Part shown: positions 38,424 to 47,173 of the stretch, in pieces
Position numbering within the stretch: position 1 is the first letter of the stretch
Layout: each line of letters starts with the position of its first letter
Origin: Micromonospora rifamycinica
GTDB taxonomy: Bacteria > Actinomycetota > Actinomycetes > Mycobacteriales > Micromonosporaceae
DNA: 64,000 bases
Direction: 5' to 3'
Assembly: GCF_900090265.1 (NCBI RefSeq)
Contig: NZ_LT607752.1
Coordinates: 310,001 to 374,000, forward strand
Notes under the pieces: generated by a model
Seen by the model: only the letters and a program-made list of their open reading frames with translations
Databases searched by the model: none
Told to the model about the DNA's origin: nothing
Position numbers and translations under genes: made by a program

Positions 38424-38960
38424 TCAGGTGAGGATCACGGCGGTGGCGACCAGCAGCACCAGCACCGCCCCCAGCACCGCCTGGATCAGCAGCGGCGGGC
38501 CGAGGTGGCTCCACACCGTCGCGGTACGCGGGGTCAGCAGCTGCCCGGTGGTCAGGTTGACGATCCGCTCGATGCGCGGCGGCAGGTCGACGTCCTGCGG
38601 GCGGAGGGTCAGCTGCACCCAGTCGGACGGGTGCACCGCGCTCTGGGGCAGGTGCCCGTGCAGCTCCACCTCGTAGAGCTGGCCGTGGTCGTCGCGCACC
38701 CGCAGCGGGGTGACCAGGAACTCCGGCCCCTTCTTGAGGTCCTTCCACTTTCGGCGGGCGCCCCCACCGCCGAGGCTGGACAGCACCGTACGCACCAGCA
38801 TCACCAGCAGCCCCGCCACGCTCGCCGCGGTCAGCACCGCCACCAGCACCGGCTGGCCGATCCTGACCTCGCGGGAGTAGCCGTCCATGAACCGGACCAC
38901 CCGCCCGGTGAGTATCCGCTGCGTCGGGCGTATCACCCGATTACGGAGATCGCTGTCCAT
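38424..38960 (-). CDS. Two-helix membrane protein of unknown function
   Basis: 178 residues. An N-terminal helix (VLVAVLTAASVAGLLVMLV) and a C-terminal helix (LLIQAVLGAVLVLLVATAVI) flank a ~85-residue cytoplasmic beta-rich domain (EFLVTPLRVRDDHGQLYEVE, WVQLTLRPQDVDLPPRIERI). Not recognised. Start is the ATG of MDSDLRN; a GTG six bases upstream is possible. Divergent from the baeRF-like gene. Confidence 0.65.
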   Translation of the reverse strand: MDSDLRNRVIRPTQRILTGRVVRFMDGYSREVRIGQPVLVAVLTAASVAGLLVMLVRTVLSSLGGGGARRKWKDLKKGPEFLVTPLRVRDDHGQLYEVELHGHLPQSAVHPSDWVQLTLRPQDVDLPPRIERIVNLTTGQLLTPRTATVWSHLGPPLLIQAVLGAVLVLLVATAVILT

Positions 38961-39123
38961 GTTCACCACCGAGAGTCCGGTTCCGTTCACTGATGGTATC
39001 CGCCTCCTGGGTCGAATGACGTGAATGAACCGGCGTCTCACGGCCCCCGGCCGCCCCGTCGTGACGAGGTGACATCCCGGGTGGCGCGGGTAAGCGGGCG
39101 GTCGAGCCGGAAAGGGGTCGAGC

Positions 39124-40242
39124 ATGCAGCTGTCCTTCCTGCGCCCGCTCTACGACCGTCCCGGGCCGTGGTGCTCGGTCTATCTGGACGCCTCCCGGGA
39201 CACCCAGGACGCGCGTCCGGCACTGGACCTGCGCTGGCGTGCCCTGGCCGAGCAGCTCGTCGCCGACGGGGCGGACGAGCCCACCGTCGCGGCACTGGAC
39301 CGGGTGGTCCGGGGCCACGACCCGATGCCGGGCGACTACGGGCTGGCCGCGTTCGCCAGCCGGGGCCGGGTGGTCCTCTCCGAGTACCTGTCCGCGCCGC
39401 CGCTGCGCGACCTGGCCGCGTACACCGCGCTGCCGCACGTCATGCCGCTGCTCGCGCAGCGCGGTGAACAGGTCGCCTGGGTCCGGGTGCTCGCCGACCG
39501 CACCGGCGCGGACGCCGTCGCGGTCAGCGCCGGCGGGGTGCCGCGGCGGTCCCACGTCACGGGCACGCAGACCTACCCGCTGCGCCGGGGGCAGTCCGGC
39601 GGCTGGTCCCAGTCCCGCTACCAGCGGGCCGCGATGGAGGCCTGGCACCACAATGCCGGGGACGCCGCCGCGGCCACCGCCGAGCTGGCCGACCGGGTCG
39701 GCGCGGACGTGGTGGTGGTCGCCGGGGACATCCGGGCCACCGGAATGATCGCCGCGCAACTGCCGTCGCGCTGGCAGGACGTGGTGGTCCGCACCGACGC
39801 CGGCTCCCGGGCCGGCGGCGCCGACCCGACCGCGATGGACGACGTCACCGTGCAGACCATCGCGGAGGCGGCCGACCGGCACGTCACCGCCGCCCTGGAC
39901 CGGTTCGGCACCCAGCAGGACGTCGGGGCGGGGCTGGACGCCGTGGTGGACGCCCTGCAACGCCACCAGGTCGACACCATGCTGCTCGTCGACGACCCGT
40001 CGGCCATCGGCGAGCTGTGGATCGGCCCGCGGCCCACCGACCTCGCCACCGCACCCGGCGGACTCGCCGCGGTGGCCGACCCGCAGCGGGTCCGCGCCGA
40101 CGCGGCACTGGTCCGGGCGCTGGTCGGCACGGACGCCGACCTGACCGTCCTCGGGCCGGACGAGGCCCCCGAGCTGGCCGACGGGATCGGCGCCGTGCTG
40201 CGGTACGCCGATCCGGCCACCCCGGGACGGGACCATGGCTGA
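39124..40242 (+). CDS. Vms1/eRF1-like (baeRF, Rv2629-type) protein
   Basis: 372 residues similar to the Rv2629/baeRF group, in which an N-terminal beta domain (RPLYDRPGPWCSVYLDASRD, FASRGRVVLSEYL) is followed by an eRF1 domain-2-like core (VAWVRVLADRTGADAVAVSA) and an L7Ae-like C-terminal part (VDTMLLVDDPS). These resemble release-factor/Vms1 peptidyl-tRNA hydrolases; the GGQ motif is absent, so ribosome rescue is only a family-level idea. AAAGGGG precedes the ATG. It overlaps the next gene by eight bases. Confidence 0.75.
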   Translation: MQLSFLRPLYDRPGPWCSVYLDASRDTQDARPALDLRWRALAEQLVADGADEPTVAALDRVVRGHDPMPGDYGLAAFASRGRVVLSEYLSAPPLRDLAAYTALPHVMPLLAQRGEQVAWVRVLADRTGADAVAVSAGGVPRRSHVTGTQTYPLRRGQSGGWSQSRYQRAAMEAWHHNAGDAAAATAELADRVGADVVVVAGDIRATGMIAAQLPSRWQDVVVRTDAGSRAGGADPTAMDDVTVQTIAEAADRHVTAALDRFGTQQDVGAGLDAVVDALQRHQVDTMLLVDDPSAIGELWIGPRPTDLATAPGGLAAVADPQRVRADAALVRALVGTDADLTVLGPDEAPELADGIGAVLRYADPATPGRDHG

Positions 40243-42004
40243 CCGTACGGTCGCCCAGCTGGTGGTGGACCGGTTGCGGGCCTGGCGGGTGCCCCGCGCC
40301 TTCGGCTGCCCGGGAGACGCGATCGGCCCGGTGGTCGGGGCGTTGGACTCCGCCGGTGGGGATCCGGAGTTCGTCCCCGCCCGGCACGAGGAGACCGCCG
40401 CCTTCATGGCGACCGGCCACGCCAAGTTCACCGGCGGCGTGGGGGTCTGCCTGGCCACCCAGGGGCCGGGCGCGGTGCACCTGCTCAGCGGCCTGTACGA
40501 CGCGAAACTGGACAGCCGGCCGGTGGTGGCCATCATCGGCGAGGACGTCTGCGGGCCGCTGGGCGAGGTGCACGAGGAGATCGGGCTGAGCCGGCTCTTC
40601 GCCGACGTGTGCCACCAGTTCGTCCGTTACGGCCGTACCCCGGCCCAGGTGCCGGCGCTGCTCGACCAGGCGTTCCGTACCGCGGTGGCGACCCGCAGCC
40701 CGACCTGCGTGGTGCTGCCCCGCGCGTTGCAGGTAGCCGCCGTGGCCGACCTGCAACCGCACGCGGCGGGGGTGCTCAACGCGACGCCGGGTGAACCGCT
40801 GGCCCGGGTGCTGCCCCACCGGGCGGACCTGGACGCCGCCGCGGCGCTGCTCACCGTCGGGCGACGGGTGGCGATCCTGGTCGGGCAGGGCGCCCGGGGC
40901 GCGGCGGAGCAGATCACCGTGCTGGCCGACCGGCTGGGCGCGGGGGTGGCCAGCTCGCTGCCGGGCAAGCCGGTCCTCGACGAGCGGCTGCCGTTCCACA
41001 CCGGGGTGCTCGGCGAGGTCGGCACCCCGGCCGCCGCGGAGCTGATGGGCGGCGCCGACACGCTGCTGCTGGTGGGCACCAACGACCCGTGGACCGACTA
41101 CCTCCCGCCGCCGGGCCAGACCCGCACCATCCAGATCGACATCGACGGACGACGGATCGGCACCCGCTACCCGGTGGACGTGCCACTGGTCGGCGACGCC
41201 GCCGAGACGGTACGCGCCCTGGTGGGCCAGGTCGCCGACCGGCCGAACCGGCAGTGGCGGGCCACCGTCGAGGGCTCGGTGGACCGGTGGCGCAGCGCCG
41301 CCGCCGCCCGCGCCGCCGAACCGGCCGAGCCGGTCAACCCGCAACTGGTGCTGCACAAGCTGTCCACCCGGCTGCCCCGGACCGGGGCGGTCGCGGTCGA
41401 CGTCGGTGCGGTGCTGCCCTGGTACGCCCGCCACCTGACGCTGCCCCCCGGGGTCGACGCGCAGCTCTGCGGTGCCCTCGGCTCCCCGGGCTGCGCGCTG
41501 CCGTACGCGTTCGCGGCCAAGCTGGACCGCCCGGACGCACCGGTGGTCGCCCTGCTGGGCGACGACGCGATGCAGCTCAGCGGGCTGGCCGAGCTGATCA
41601 CCGTGGCGCAGCGCTGGCAGGAGTGGGCCGATCCCCGGCTGGTGGTGCTGGTGCTCAACGACCGTGACCACCGCGACCCGGGTGACGGCCGGTGGGTGCC
41701 GCCCGGGGTGGCCGCCCGGTCGCGTCCCGGGGCGGCGGGCGTCCGCCGGGCCGACGTGCCGTACGCCGGGTGGGCCCGGCTGCTCGGGCTGCACGGTGTC
41801 CGGGTGGACCGGCCGGAGCTGGTGGGAGCCGCCTGGGACGAGGCGCTCGCCGCCGACCGGCCGTGCGTGCTGGAGGCGGTGGTGGACCCGACGGTGCCCC
41901 GGCGGGCACCGGAGCCGGCCCTGGCCGACCTGCGGGACCTCGTCGCCGACGGCGACGCCGCCCGGCGGATCCGGGACCGGATGATGTCGGCCGACGGGCG
42001 GTGA
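40235..42004 (+). CDS. Thiamine-pyrophosphate enzyme (pyruvate oxidase / acetolactate synthase-like)
   Basis: 589-residue three-domain TPP enzyme. The N-terminal Pyr domain has the cofactor-activating glutamate in ARHEETAAFMATGHAKFTGG and LATQGPGAVHLLSGLYDAKL; the central domain resembles the FAD/DHS-Rossmann fold of PoxB; the C-terminal PP domain has LLGDDAMQLSGLAELIT and LVVLVLNDRDHRDP, where ND replaces the usual NN. The closest theme is pyruvate oxidase-type decarboxylation; acceptor and product are unknown. Its co-translation with a baeRF-like gene is unexpected. Confidence 0.85.
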   Translation: MADRTVAQLVVDRLRAWRVPRAFGCPGDAIGPVVGALDSAGGDPEFVPARHEETAAFMATGHAKFTGGVGVCLATQGPGAVHLLSGLYDAKLDSRPVVAIIGEDVCGPLGEVHEEIGLSRLFADVCHQFVRYGRTPAQVPALLDQAFRTAVATRSPTCVVLPRALQVAAVADLQPHAAGVLNATPGEPLARVLPHRADLDAAAALLTVGRRVAILVGQGARGAAEQITVLADRLGAGVASSLPGKPVLDERLPFHTGVLGEVGTPAAAELMGGADTLLLVGTNDPWTDYLPPPGQTRTIQIDIDGRRIGTRYPVDVPLVGDAAETVRALVGQVADRPNRQWRATVEGSVDRWRSAAAARAAEPAEPVNPQLVLHKLSTRLPRTGAVAVDVGAVLPWYARHLTLPPGVDAQLCGALGSPGCALPYAFAAKLDRPDAPVVALLGDDAMQLSGLAELITVAQRWQEWADPRLVVLVLNDRDHRDPGDGRWVPPGVAARSRPGAAGVRRADVPYAGWARLLGLHGVRVDRPELVGAAWDEALAADRPCVLEAVVDPTVPRRAPEPALADLRDLVADGDAARRIRDRMMSADGR

Positions 42005-42049
42005 CCACCGTGCCGGAGCCGCCGGGGCCTACCGGCCGGAGGTCGAGGA

Positions 42050-43528
42050 TTGCGCCCGTCGGCGCGGGATGCCCTGTTTAGACCCCAGCGGGACGGGAAG
42101 CCGGGCCGCGTGGTGAGCGATCGGGGCAGGACGGAACCGGTGCCGTGGGCGACGACGGCCCCGGACGCCGGGCTGTCCGGTGACCGGGTGGTCGCCGCGG
42201 GCAGCACCGCGCGGGTGCTGGTGGCCGCCGCCGCCCGGGCGTTGCGCGGGCTGGACTGCGCGGACCTGGGGCACCCCGGCCCGTCGTCCCGGTCCACCGT
42301 CGCCGCGGAGCCGGCCCGGCGGGACGCCGGACGGGTGACGCTCACCGCCGCGCAGGCCGCCGGGGTGGACGGGGAGCGGGTGGCCCGGTGGATCGTCGGC
42401 CAGTACCCCCGGCAGCGCTATCCGGCGGTGGTGCTGGGCTCGCCGCACGCCGCCGCCGTCCACCTGGCCGTGGCGCTCGGGGTGCCCTGGTTGCCGGCCG
42501 GGTTCGAGATGACCGCCCAGTGGACACACGGCGCGGTAGACCGGCCCGGGGCCGCCCTGGACCACGGCGCCGCGTTCGCCGCCCGGGTCCTCGCCGGCAA
42601 CCCCGACCTGCACGTACGCCAGGTGCACTGCCCGGCCAGCCGGGGCGCGCTGGCCGGGACCACGCTCAGCCTGGTGGCCCGGTGGCGGTCGCTGCCGGTG
42701 GCGTACGCCCGGTTCCTGGCCGACCGGCTGACCCGCCGCTCGGCGGTGCTGCTCGTCGGCGACGGACGCGGCTGGCCGGTGTCGGACTCCGGACCGGGGC
42801 ACAGCTTCCAGCTCGGCTCCCCGGCCAGCGGCCTGGAGCCGGTGGACTTCCATCCGGACTCCCCGACCCTGCGCCAGGTGCTCCGGGCCGCCGGCGGTAC
42901 CGGGGCCGGGTGGGAGCCGCCGCCGGTCACCGCCGCCCGGGGCTCCGCCGAGCACGGGGTCGAGCCGGGTTTCACCAGTGCCCTGGACCAGTGGACCCGT
43001 ACCCGGGGGCACGAGCTGCGGCAGGTCGGGGTGCCGCACCCGGGGGTGCTCAGCGCGGCCACCGCCGACCTCTACCGGCGGTGGCTGCGCCGGGCCGGCA
43101 AGACCGGCGACCGGTTGGTGGTCGAGTGCGGCCGGTTGCTCGACCCGTGGCAGGTGGTGCGGGCGGGGCTGGTGCCGTACTGGTGTGAGAACGCGACCCG
43201 GCGCAGCGTGGACGACGTGGAGTGGTGGCTGGCCGGCAGCGAACCGTTCAACTCGGTGGACGTGCTGCCCGAGTCGCCGGGGATGCGGTCCCCGGCGTTG
43301 GCCGGGCTGCCGCAGTGGCTGGCGGTGGCGGCGTTCGGGCGTCGTCGCCGGGCGCTGGACCGCACCGCCGCCCGGGGCTACCCGGTCGGGCCGGTGGCCA
43401 CCCGGCGGGCCACCGAGGTGCTGCGCGGCCAGCCGTACGACCTGCCGACGCCGCCGCCGCTGGGTGTCGGCGAGGCGCTCGCCGGGTTGCACGAGGCGGG
43501 TGCGTCGCTGGGGTTGGCGGTGTCCTGA
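42050..43528 (+). CDS. Protein of unknown function
   Basis: 492 residues, not recognised. Sequence begins LRPSARDALFRPQRDG from a TTG start, which has GGAGG nine bases upstream (42037-42041); a GTG at 42110 lacks such a site. The protein is mixed alpha/beta with Rossmann-like strands (YPAVVLGSPHAAAVHLAVAL, RSAVLLVGDGRGWPVSDSG) and a conserved-looking HSFQLGSPASG. Several tryptophans lie in the C-terminal half (WRSLPVAYA, EWWLAGSEPFNS). No signal peptide or membrane helix. It follows the TPP gene by 45 bp and may be its operon partner. Confidence 0.7.
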   Translation: MRPSARDALFRPQRDGKPGRVVSDRGRTEPVPWATTAPDAGLSGDRVVAAGSTARVLVAAAARALRGLDCADLGHPGPSSRSTVAAEPARRDAGRVTLTAAQAAGVDGERVARWIVGQYPRQRYPAVVLGSPHAAAVHLAVALGVPWLPAGFEMTAQWTHGAVDRPGAALDHGAAFAARVLAGNPDLHVRQVHCPASRGALAGTTLSLVARWRSLPVAYARFLADRLTRRSAVLLVGDGRGWPVSDSGPGHSFQLGSPASGLEPVDFHPDSPTLRQVLRAAGGTGAGWEPPPVTAARGSAEHGVEPGFTSALDQWTRTRGHELRQVGVPHPGVLSAATADLYRRWLRRAGKTGDRLVVECGRLLDPWQVVRAGLVPYWCENATRRSVDDVEWWLAGSEPFNSVDVLPESPGMRSPALAGLPQWLAVAAFGRRRRALDRTAARGYPVGPVATRRATEVLRGQPYDLPTPPPLGVGEALAGLHEAGASLGLAVS

Positions 43529-43873
43529 CCGGTCCGTGCCGGCCGTCGGCCGGCTCCGGTGGGAGCGCCGGTGACCTCCGACCGGCCGGGCGGGGTTAGC
43601 CCGGAAAGGGGACACCCGGGGTGTCCGCGCCGCCCGGCCGGACCCGGCGCACCGAAACATCCTCGCGAACCCGGGGCTGCGTGGTTGAGTACCTGGGGAG
43701 CGGGAGGACCGCCCGCCGCGACGGTTGGACCACGTCGCGTGACGGTCGGTCGCCGTTCCCACGCGTCCGGTGATCCCGGCGCGGCAGGTGACCTACTTCC
43801 GACCCGGTGCGTGGTCCCACCACGCGCACGACCGGCTCGATCCGGGCGGGGGACCTTCCTGAGGGAGGCGCGG
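43529..43873. other. Intergenic region upstream of the sigma factor gene
   Basis: 345 bp with no gene. It holds an inverted repeat GGACACCC-G-GGGTGTCC (43610-43626, 8-bp arms) and CCGGCCG-rich hairpin sequence after the preceding stop. A GGTTA (43594-43598) upstream of the repeat is weakly like a SigB-type -35 but no GGGTA partner follows at proper distance. The sigma gene's Shine-Dalgarno GAGGGAGG lies just before 43874. Confidence 0.5.
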
Positions 43874-45013
43874 ATGTTCGGACAGACCACCACGACCACA
43901 CCACCGCCGACCGATCGCGGTCTGGAGGACCTGGACGCCGCGGCGCTGGCGTACGCGGCGCGGATCGCCGGCCTGCCACCGGAGCGTCGGGGGGAGGCGC
44001 GCGAGGACCTGGTCCGGTTCGCCCTGCCGTTCGCCGGCCGGCTGGCCCGCCGCTACCGGGGGCGGGGTGAGCCGCTGGAGGACCTGGAGCAGGTGGCCCG
44101 GCTCGGCCTGGTCAACGCCGTCGACCGGTACGACCCCGAACGGGGCTCGTTCACCGCGTACGCGGCGATCACCATCGTCGGGGAGATCAAGCGGCACTTC
44201 CGGGACCGGACCTGGGGGGTGCACGTGCCCCGCCGGCTGCGTGACCTGATCCTGGAGGTCGGCCAGGCGACCTCGGCGTTGACCAGTGAGCTGTCCCGGG
44301 CGCCGAGCGTGGCCGAGCTGGCGGCCCGGCTGGAGACGCCGGAGGAGGAGATCCTGGCCGCGCTGGAGTCGGCAGCCGGATACAGTCCGGCCTCGCTCAA
44401 CGCGCCCGTCGGCGGGGAGAGTTCCGCCGAGTTCGGTGACCTGGTGGGGGAGTCGGACAGTGACCTGGAGTCGGTGGACGACCGGGTGACGATCAGCGGG
44501 CTGCTGCACCGGTTGCCCTGGCGGGAGCGGCGGATCCTGGCGATGCGCTTCTACGGCAACCAGACCCAGGCGGAGATCGCCGCCCGGTTCGGCATCTCCC
44601 AGATGCACGTCTCCCGGCTGCTGTCCCGGGCGCTGACCTGGTTGCGTCAGGCGATGCTCGCCGACACCCCGCCGCCGTGGCAGAACGGCGCCGCGGAGAC
44701 GGAGACCGCCCGGAACCGGATCGTGGTCAAGCGCACCGCCGAGCGGACCGTGGTGGAGGTCGGGGGCGAGATCGACCGGGACGGCGCGGACCAGTTGCGC
44801 CGGACGATGCTGGAGGCGGTCGCCGGGCAGCCCCGCGAACTGGTGGTGGACCTGGACGGCGCGGGCGGGGTCGACGCCGGTGGCATCGCCGCCCTGGTGG
44901 CGGGCCGGGACGCGGCGATCCGTACCGGGGTGCCGGTGCGGCTGACCCGGGTCCAGCCGGCGGTGGGGCGGTCGCTGGCCGCCGCGGGTCTGCCCGCCCC
45001 CGTGGACGCCTGA
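43874..45013 (+). CDS. SigB/SigF-type RNA polymerase sigma factor fused to a STAS domain
   Basis: 379 residues. Region 2 (~45-115: LEDLEQVARLGLVNAVDRYD, SFTAYAAITIVGEIKRHFRD, the core-binding and -10 recognition helix), region 3 (~120-185) and region 4 with helix-turn-helix (~205-262: LPWRERRILAMRFYGNQTQA, EIAARFGISQMHVSRLLSRA) make a complete SigB/F/G factor. A ~20-residue linker leads to a STAS domain (283-375). STAS domains normally act as separate anti-anti-sigma proteins switched by a phospho-serine in a DSSG motif; here that site reads VDAGG, so no phosphorylatable serine. The domain may bind its own anti-sigma factor or a HATPase such as the one at 47174. Confidence 0.88.
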   Translation: MFGQTTTTTPPPTDRGLEDLDAAALAYAARIAGLPPERRGEAREDLVRFALPFAGRLARRYRGRGEPLEDLEQVARLGLVNAVDRYDPERGSFTAYAAITIVGEIKRHFRDRTWGVHVPRRLRDLILEVGQATSALTSELSRAPSVAELAARLETPEEEILAALESAAGYSPASLNAPVGGESSAEFGDLVGESDSDLESVDDRVTISGLLHRLPWRERRILAMRFYGNQTQAEIAARFGISQMHVSRLLSRALTWLRQAMLADTPPPWQNGAAETETARNRIVVKRTAERTVVEVGGEIDRDGADQLRRTMLEAVAGQPRELVVDLDGAGGVDAGGIAALVAGRDAAIRTGVPVRLTRVQPAVGRSLAAAGLPAPVDA

Positions 45014-45020
45014 ACCGACG

Positions 45021-45070
45021 ACGGCCGCCGGGCCGGCACCCCCTCGCGGGAGCGCCGGCCCGGCGGCCGT
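45021..45070. terminator. Bidirectional terminator between sigma-STAS gene and ctaD
   Basis: Perfect 17-bp GC-rich stem (45021-45037 with 45054-45070, ACGGCCGCCGG... arm) and 16-base loop, in the 67-bp gap between convergent genes. Confidence 0.85.
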
Positions 45071-45080
45071 GGCGTGCCGG

Positions 45081-47084
45081 TCAGCGCCGCCCGGGGTCGT
45101 CGTCCGTGCCGTGCGGGTGACGCCACCGCTCGGGGGTGTCGGGATCCGCGCCGCCGGGTGGTTCGCTGTCGGGCGCGTCGGAGTGCGCGAAGCCGGGCCG
45201 GCGGACGTCCTCCGGCTCGGGTACCTCCACCGGGCGGGCACCGGACTGCGGGGCGGGCTGGTAGGCGACCGCCTCCCGGGCACCGTGCGCGCCCTCGGCC
45301 GCCGGTGACTCGGGGACGTGCCGTTCGTGGTGCAGCTCGTCGTGCAGTTCCTGCGGCGGTCGGGTGGTGCGTTGCGGCAGGTCCCGGCCGAGGTCGGCGA
45401 CGAGCGGACCGTACTTCGCGTCGAAGGCGGGGCGTTCGGAGCGGATCCGGGGCATCCGGTCGAAGTTGCGCAGCGGCGGCGGGCAGGAGGTGGCCCATTC
45501 CAGCGAGTTGCCGAAGCCCCACGGGTCGTCCACCGTCACCAGCGCGCCGTACCGCCAGGACTTCCAGACGTTGTAGAGGAAGAACAGGGTGGACGCGCCG
45601 AGCACGAACGACCCGACGGTGGAGATCATGTTGAGCGTGGTGAAGCCGTCGCCGGGCAGGTAGTCGGCGTACCGCCGGGGCATGCCCTCGTCACCCAGCC
45701 AGTGCTGGACCAGGAAGGTGGCGTGGAAGCCGACGAACATGGTCCAGAAGTGCAGCTTGCCGAGCCGTTCGTCGAGCAGCCGGCCGGTCATCTTGGGGAA
45801 CCAGAAGTAGACCCCGCCGAAGGCGGCGAAGACGATCGTGCCGAACAGCACGTAGTGGAAGTGCGCCACCACGAAGTACGAGTCGGTCACGTGGAAGTCC
45901 ACCGGCGGGCTGGCCAGCAGCACCCCGGTCAGGCCGCCGAGCAGGAAGGTCACCAGGAACCCGACGGCGAAGAGCATCGGCGTCTCGAAGGTGAGCTGGC
46001 CCTTCCACATGGTGCCGATCCAGTTGAAGAACTTCACCCCGGTGGGCACCGCGATCAGGTAGCTGAGGAAGCTGAAGAACGGCAGCAGCACCTGACCGGT
46101 GGCGAACATGTGGTGCGCCCAGACGGTCATCGACAGCACGGTGATCGCGACCGTGGCCAGCACCAGACCGGTGTAGCCGAAGATCGGCTTGCGGCTGAAG
46201 ACCGGGATGATCTCGGTGATGATGCCGAAGAACGGCAGCGCCACGATGTAGACCTCGGGATGGCCGAAGAACCAGAACAGGTGCTGCCAGAGCATCGGCC
46301 CGCCGGTCGCCGGGTCGTAGACGTGGGCGTCGAGCAGCCGGTCCGCGCCGAGGGCCAGCAGCGCCGCGGCCAGCAGCGGGAAGACCAGGATCACCAGGAC
46401 GGCGGTGAGCAGCATGTTCCACGTGAAGATCGGCATCCGGAACATGGTCATGCCGGGGGCGCGCAGGGTCAGCGTGGTGGTGATCAGGTTGACCGCGCCG
46501 AGGATGGTGCCCAGCCCGGAGACGACCAGGCCGACCACCCACAGGTTCCCCCCGATGCCGGGGGAGTTCGTCGCGTCGCTGAGCGGGTTGTACGCCGTCC
46601 AGCCGAAGTCCGCCGCGCCGCCCGGGGTGAGGTAGCCGCCGACGACCATGGTGCCGCCGAACAGGTAGAGCCAGTACGCGAACGCGTTGAGCCGGGGGAA
46701 CGCCACGTCCGGGGCGCCGATCTGTAACGGCACGACGTAGTTGCCGAAGGCGAACACCAGCGGGGTGGCGAAGAGCAGCAGCATGATCGTGCCGTGCATG
46801 GTGAAGGCCTGGTTGTACTGCTCCGGGGAGAGGAACTGCATCCCGGGCCGGGCCAGTTCGGCCCGGATCAGCAGGGCCAGCACCCCGCCGATCAGGAAGA
46901 ACACGAACGACGTGACCAGGTAGAGCAGGCCGATCTGCTTGGCGTCGGTGGTGCCGAGCAGCCGCAGCAGCTTGTTCCCGGGCAGCGCCGGACGGACCGG
47001 GCCGGGGAAACCGCCGAACCGGGCCGGGGCGAGGATCGCCGGCCCCCGGTCCCGGGCCGGTTCCGTGGTTACCCGTCTGGGCAT
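45081..47084 (-). CDS. ctaD: Cytochrome c oxidase subunit I (aa3-type)
   Basis: 667-residue haem-copper oxidase catalytic subunit with 12 transmembrane helices. Metal ligands are intact: H97 in FTMHGTIM for haem a, HPEVY for CuB with the cross-linked tyrosine, WAHHMFATG for CuB, and [11 protein letters not shown] for haems a3 and a. The C-terminal ~95 residues beyond the last helix (from [12 protein letters not shown]) are unusually long, acidic and histidine-rich ([20 protein letters not shown]) and look disordered. No other subunit gene is nearby, so this may be a second, separately regulated copy. A SigB-like promoter lies upstream. Confidence 0.93.
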   Translation of the reverse strand: MPRRVTTEPARDRGPAILAPARFGGFPGPVRPALPGNKLLRLLGTTDAKQIGLLYLVTSFVFFLIGGVLALLIRAELARPGMQFLSPEQYNQAFTMHGTIMLLLFATPLVFAFGNYVVPLQIGAPDVAFPRLNAFAYWLYLFGGTMVVGGYLTPGGAADFGWTAYNPLSDATNSPGIGGNLWVVGLVVSGLGTILGAVNLITTTLTLRAPGMTMFRMPIFTWNMLLTAVLVILVFPLLAAALLALGADRLLDAHVYDPATGGPMLWQHLFWFFGHPEVYIVALPFFGIITEIIPVFSRKPIFGYTGLVLATVAITVLSMTVWAHHMFATGQVLLPFFSFLSYLIAVPTGVKFFNWIGTMWKGQLTFETPMLFAVGFLVTFLLGGLTGVLLASPPVDFHVTDSYFVVAHFHYVLFGTIVFAAFGGVYFWFPKMTGRLLDERLGKLHFWTMFVGFHATFLVQHWLGDEGMPRRYADYLPGDGFTTLNMISTVGSFVLGASTLFFLYNVWKSWRYGALVTVDDPWGFGNSLEWATSCPPPLRNFDRMPRIRSERPAFDAKYGPLVADLGRDLPQRTTRPPQELHDELHHERHVPESPAAEGAHGAREAVAYQPAPQSGARPVEVPEPEDVRRPGFAHSDAPDSEPPGGADPDTPERWRHPHGTDDDPGRR

Positions 47085-47126
47085 GGTTCTCTCACCCCGT
47101 CGTGACGACAGAAAGGACGGGCGCGA

Positions 47127-47151
47127 CTACCCGCCCCACTGCCCATGTAAC
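47127..47151 (-). promoter_or_regulatory. Candidate SigB/SigF-type promoter of ctaD
   Basis: Minus strand: GTTA (47151-47148), 15 bases, GGGTAG (47132-47127), then 42 bases to the ATG. Matches GTTT-N15/16-GGGTAT of stress sigma factors except for one base in the -35. Confidence 0.45.
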
Positions 47152-47173
47152 CAGGCGAGAGGGGGAATTTCGG

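Noticed and set aside
43594..43620. SigB-type autoregulatory promoter upstream of the sigma-STAS gene
   Set aside because: GGTTA is present, but no GGGTA-like -10 follows at 14-17 bases.
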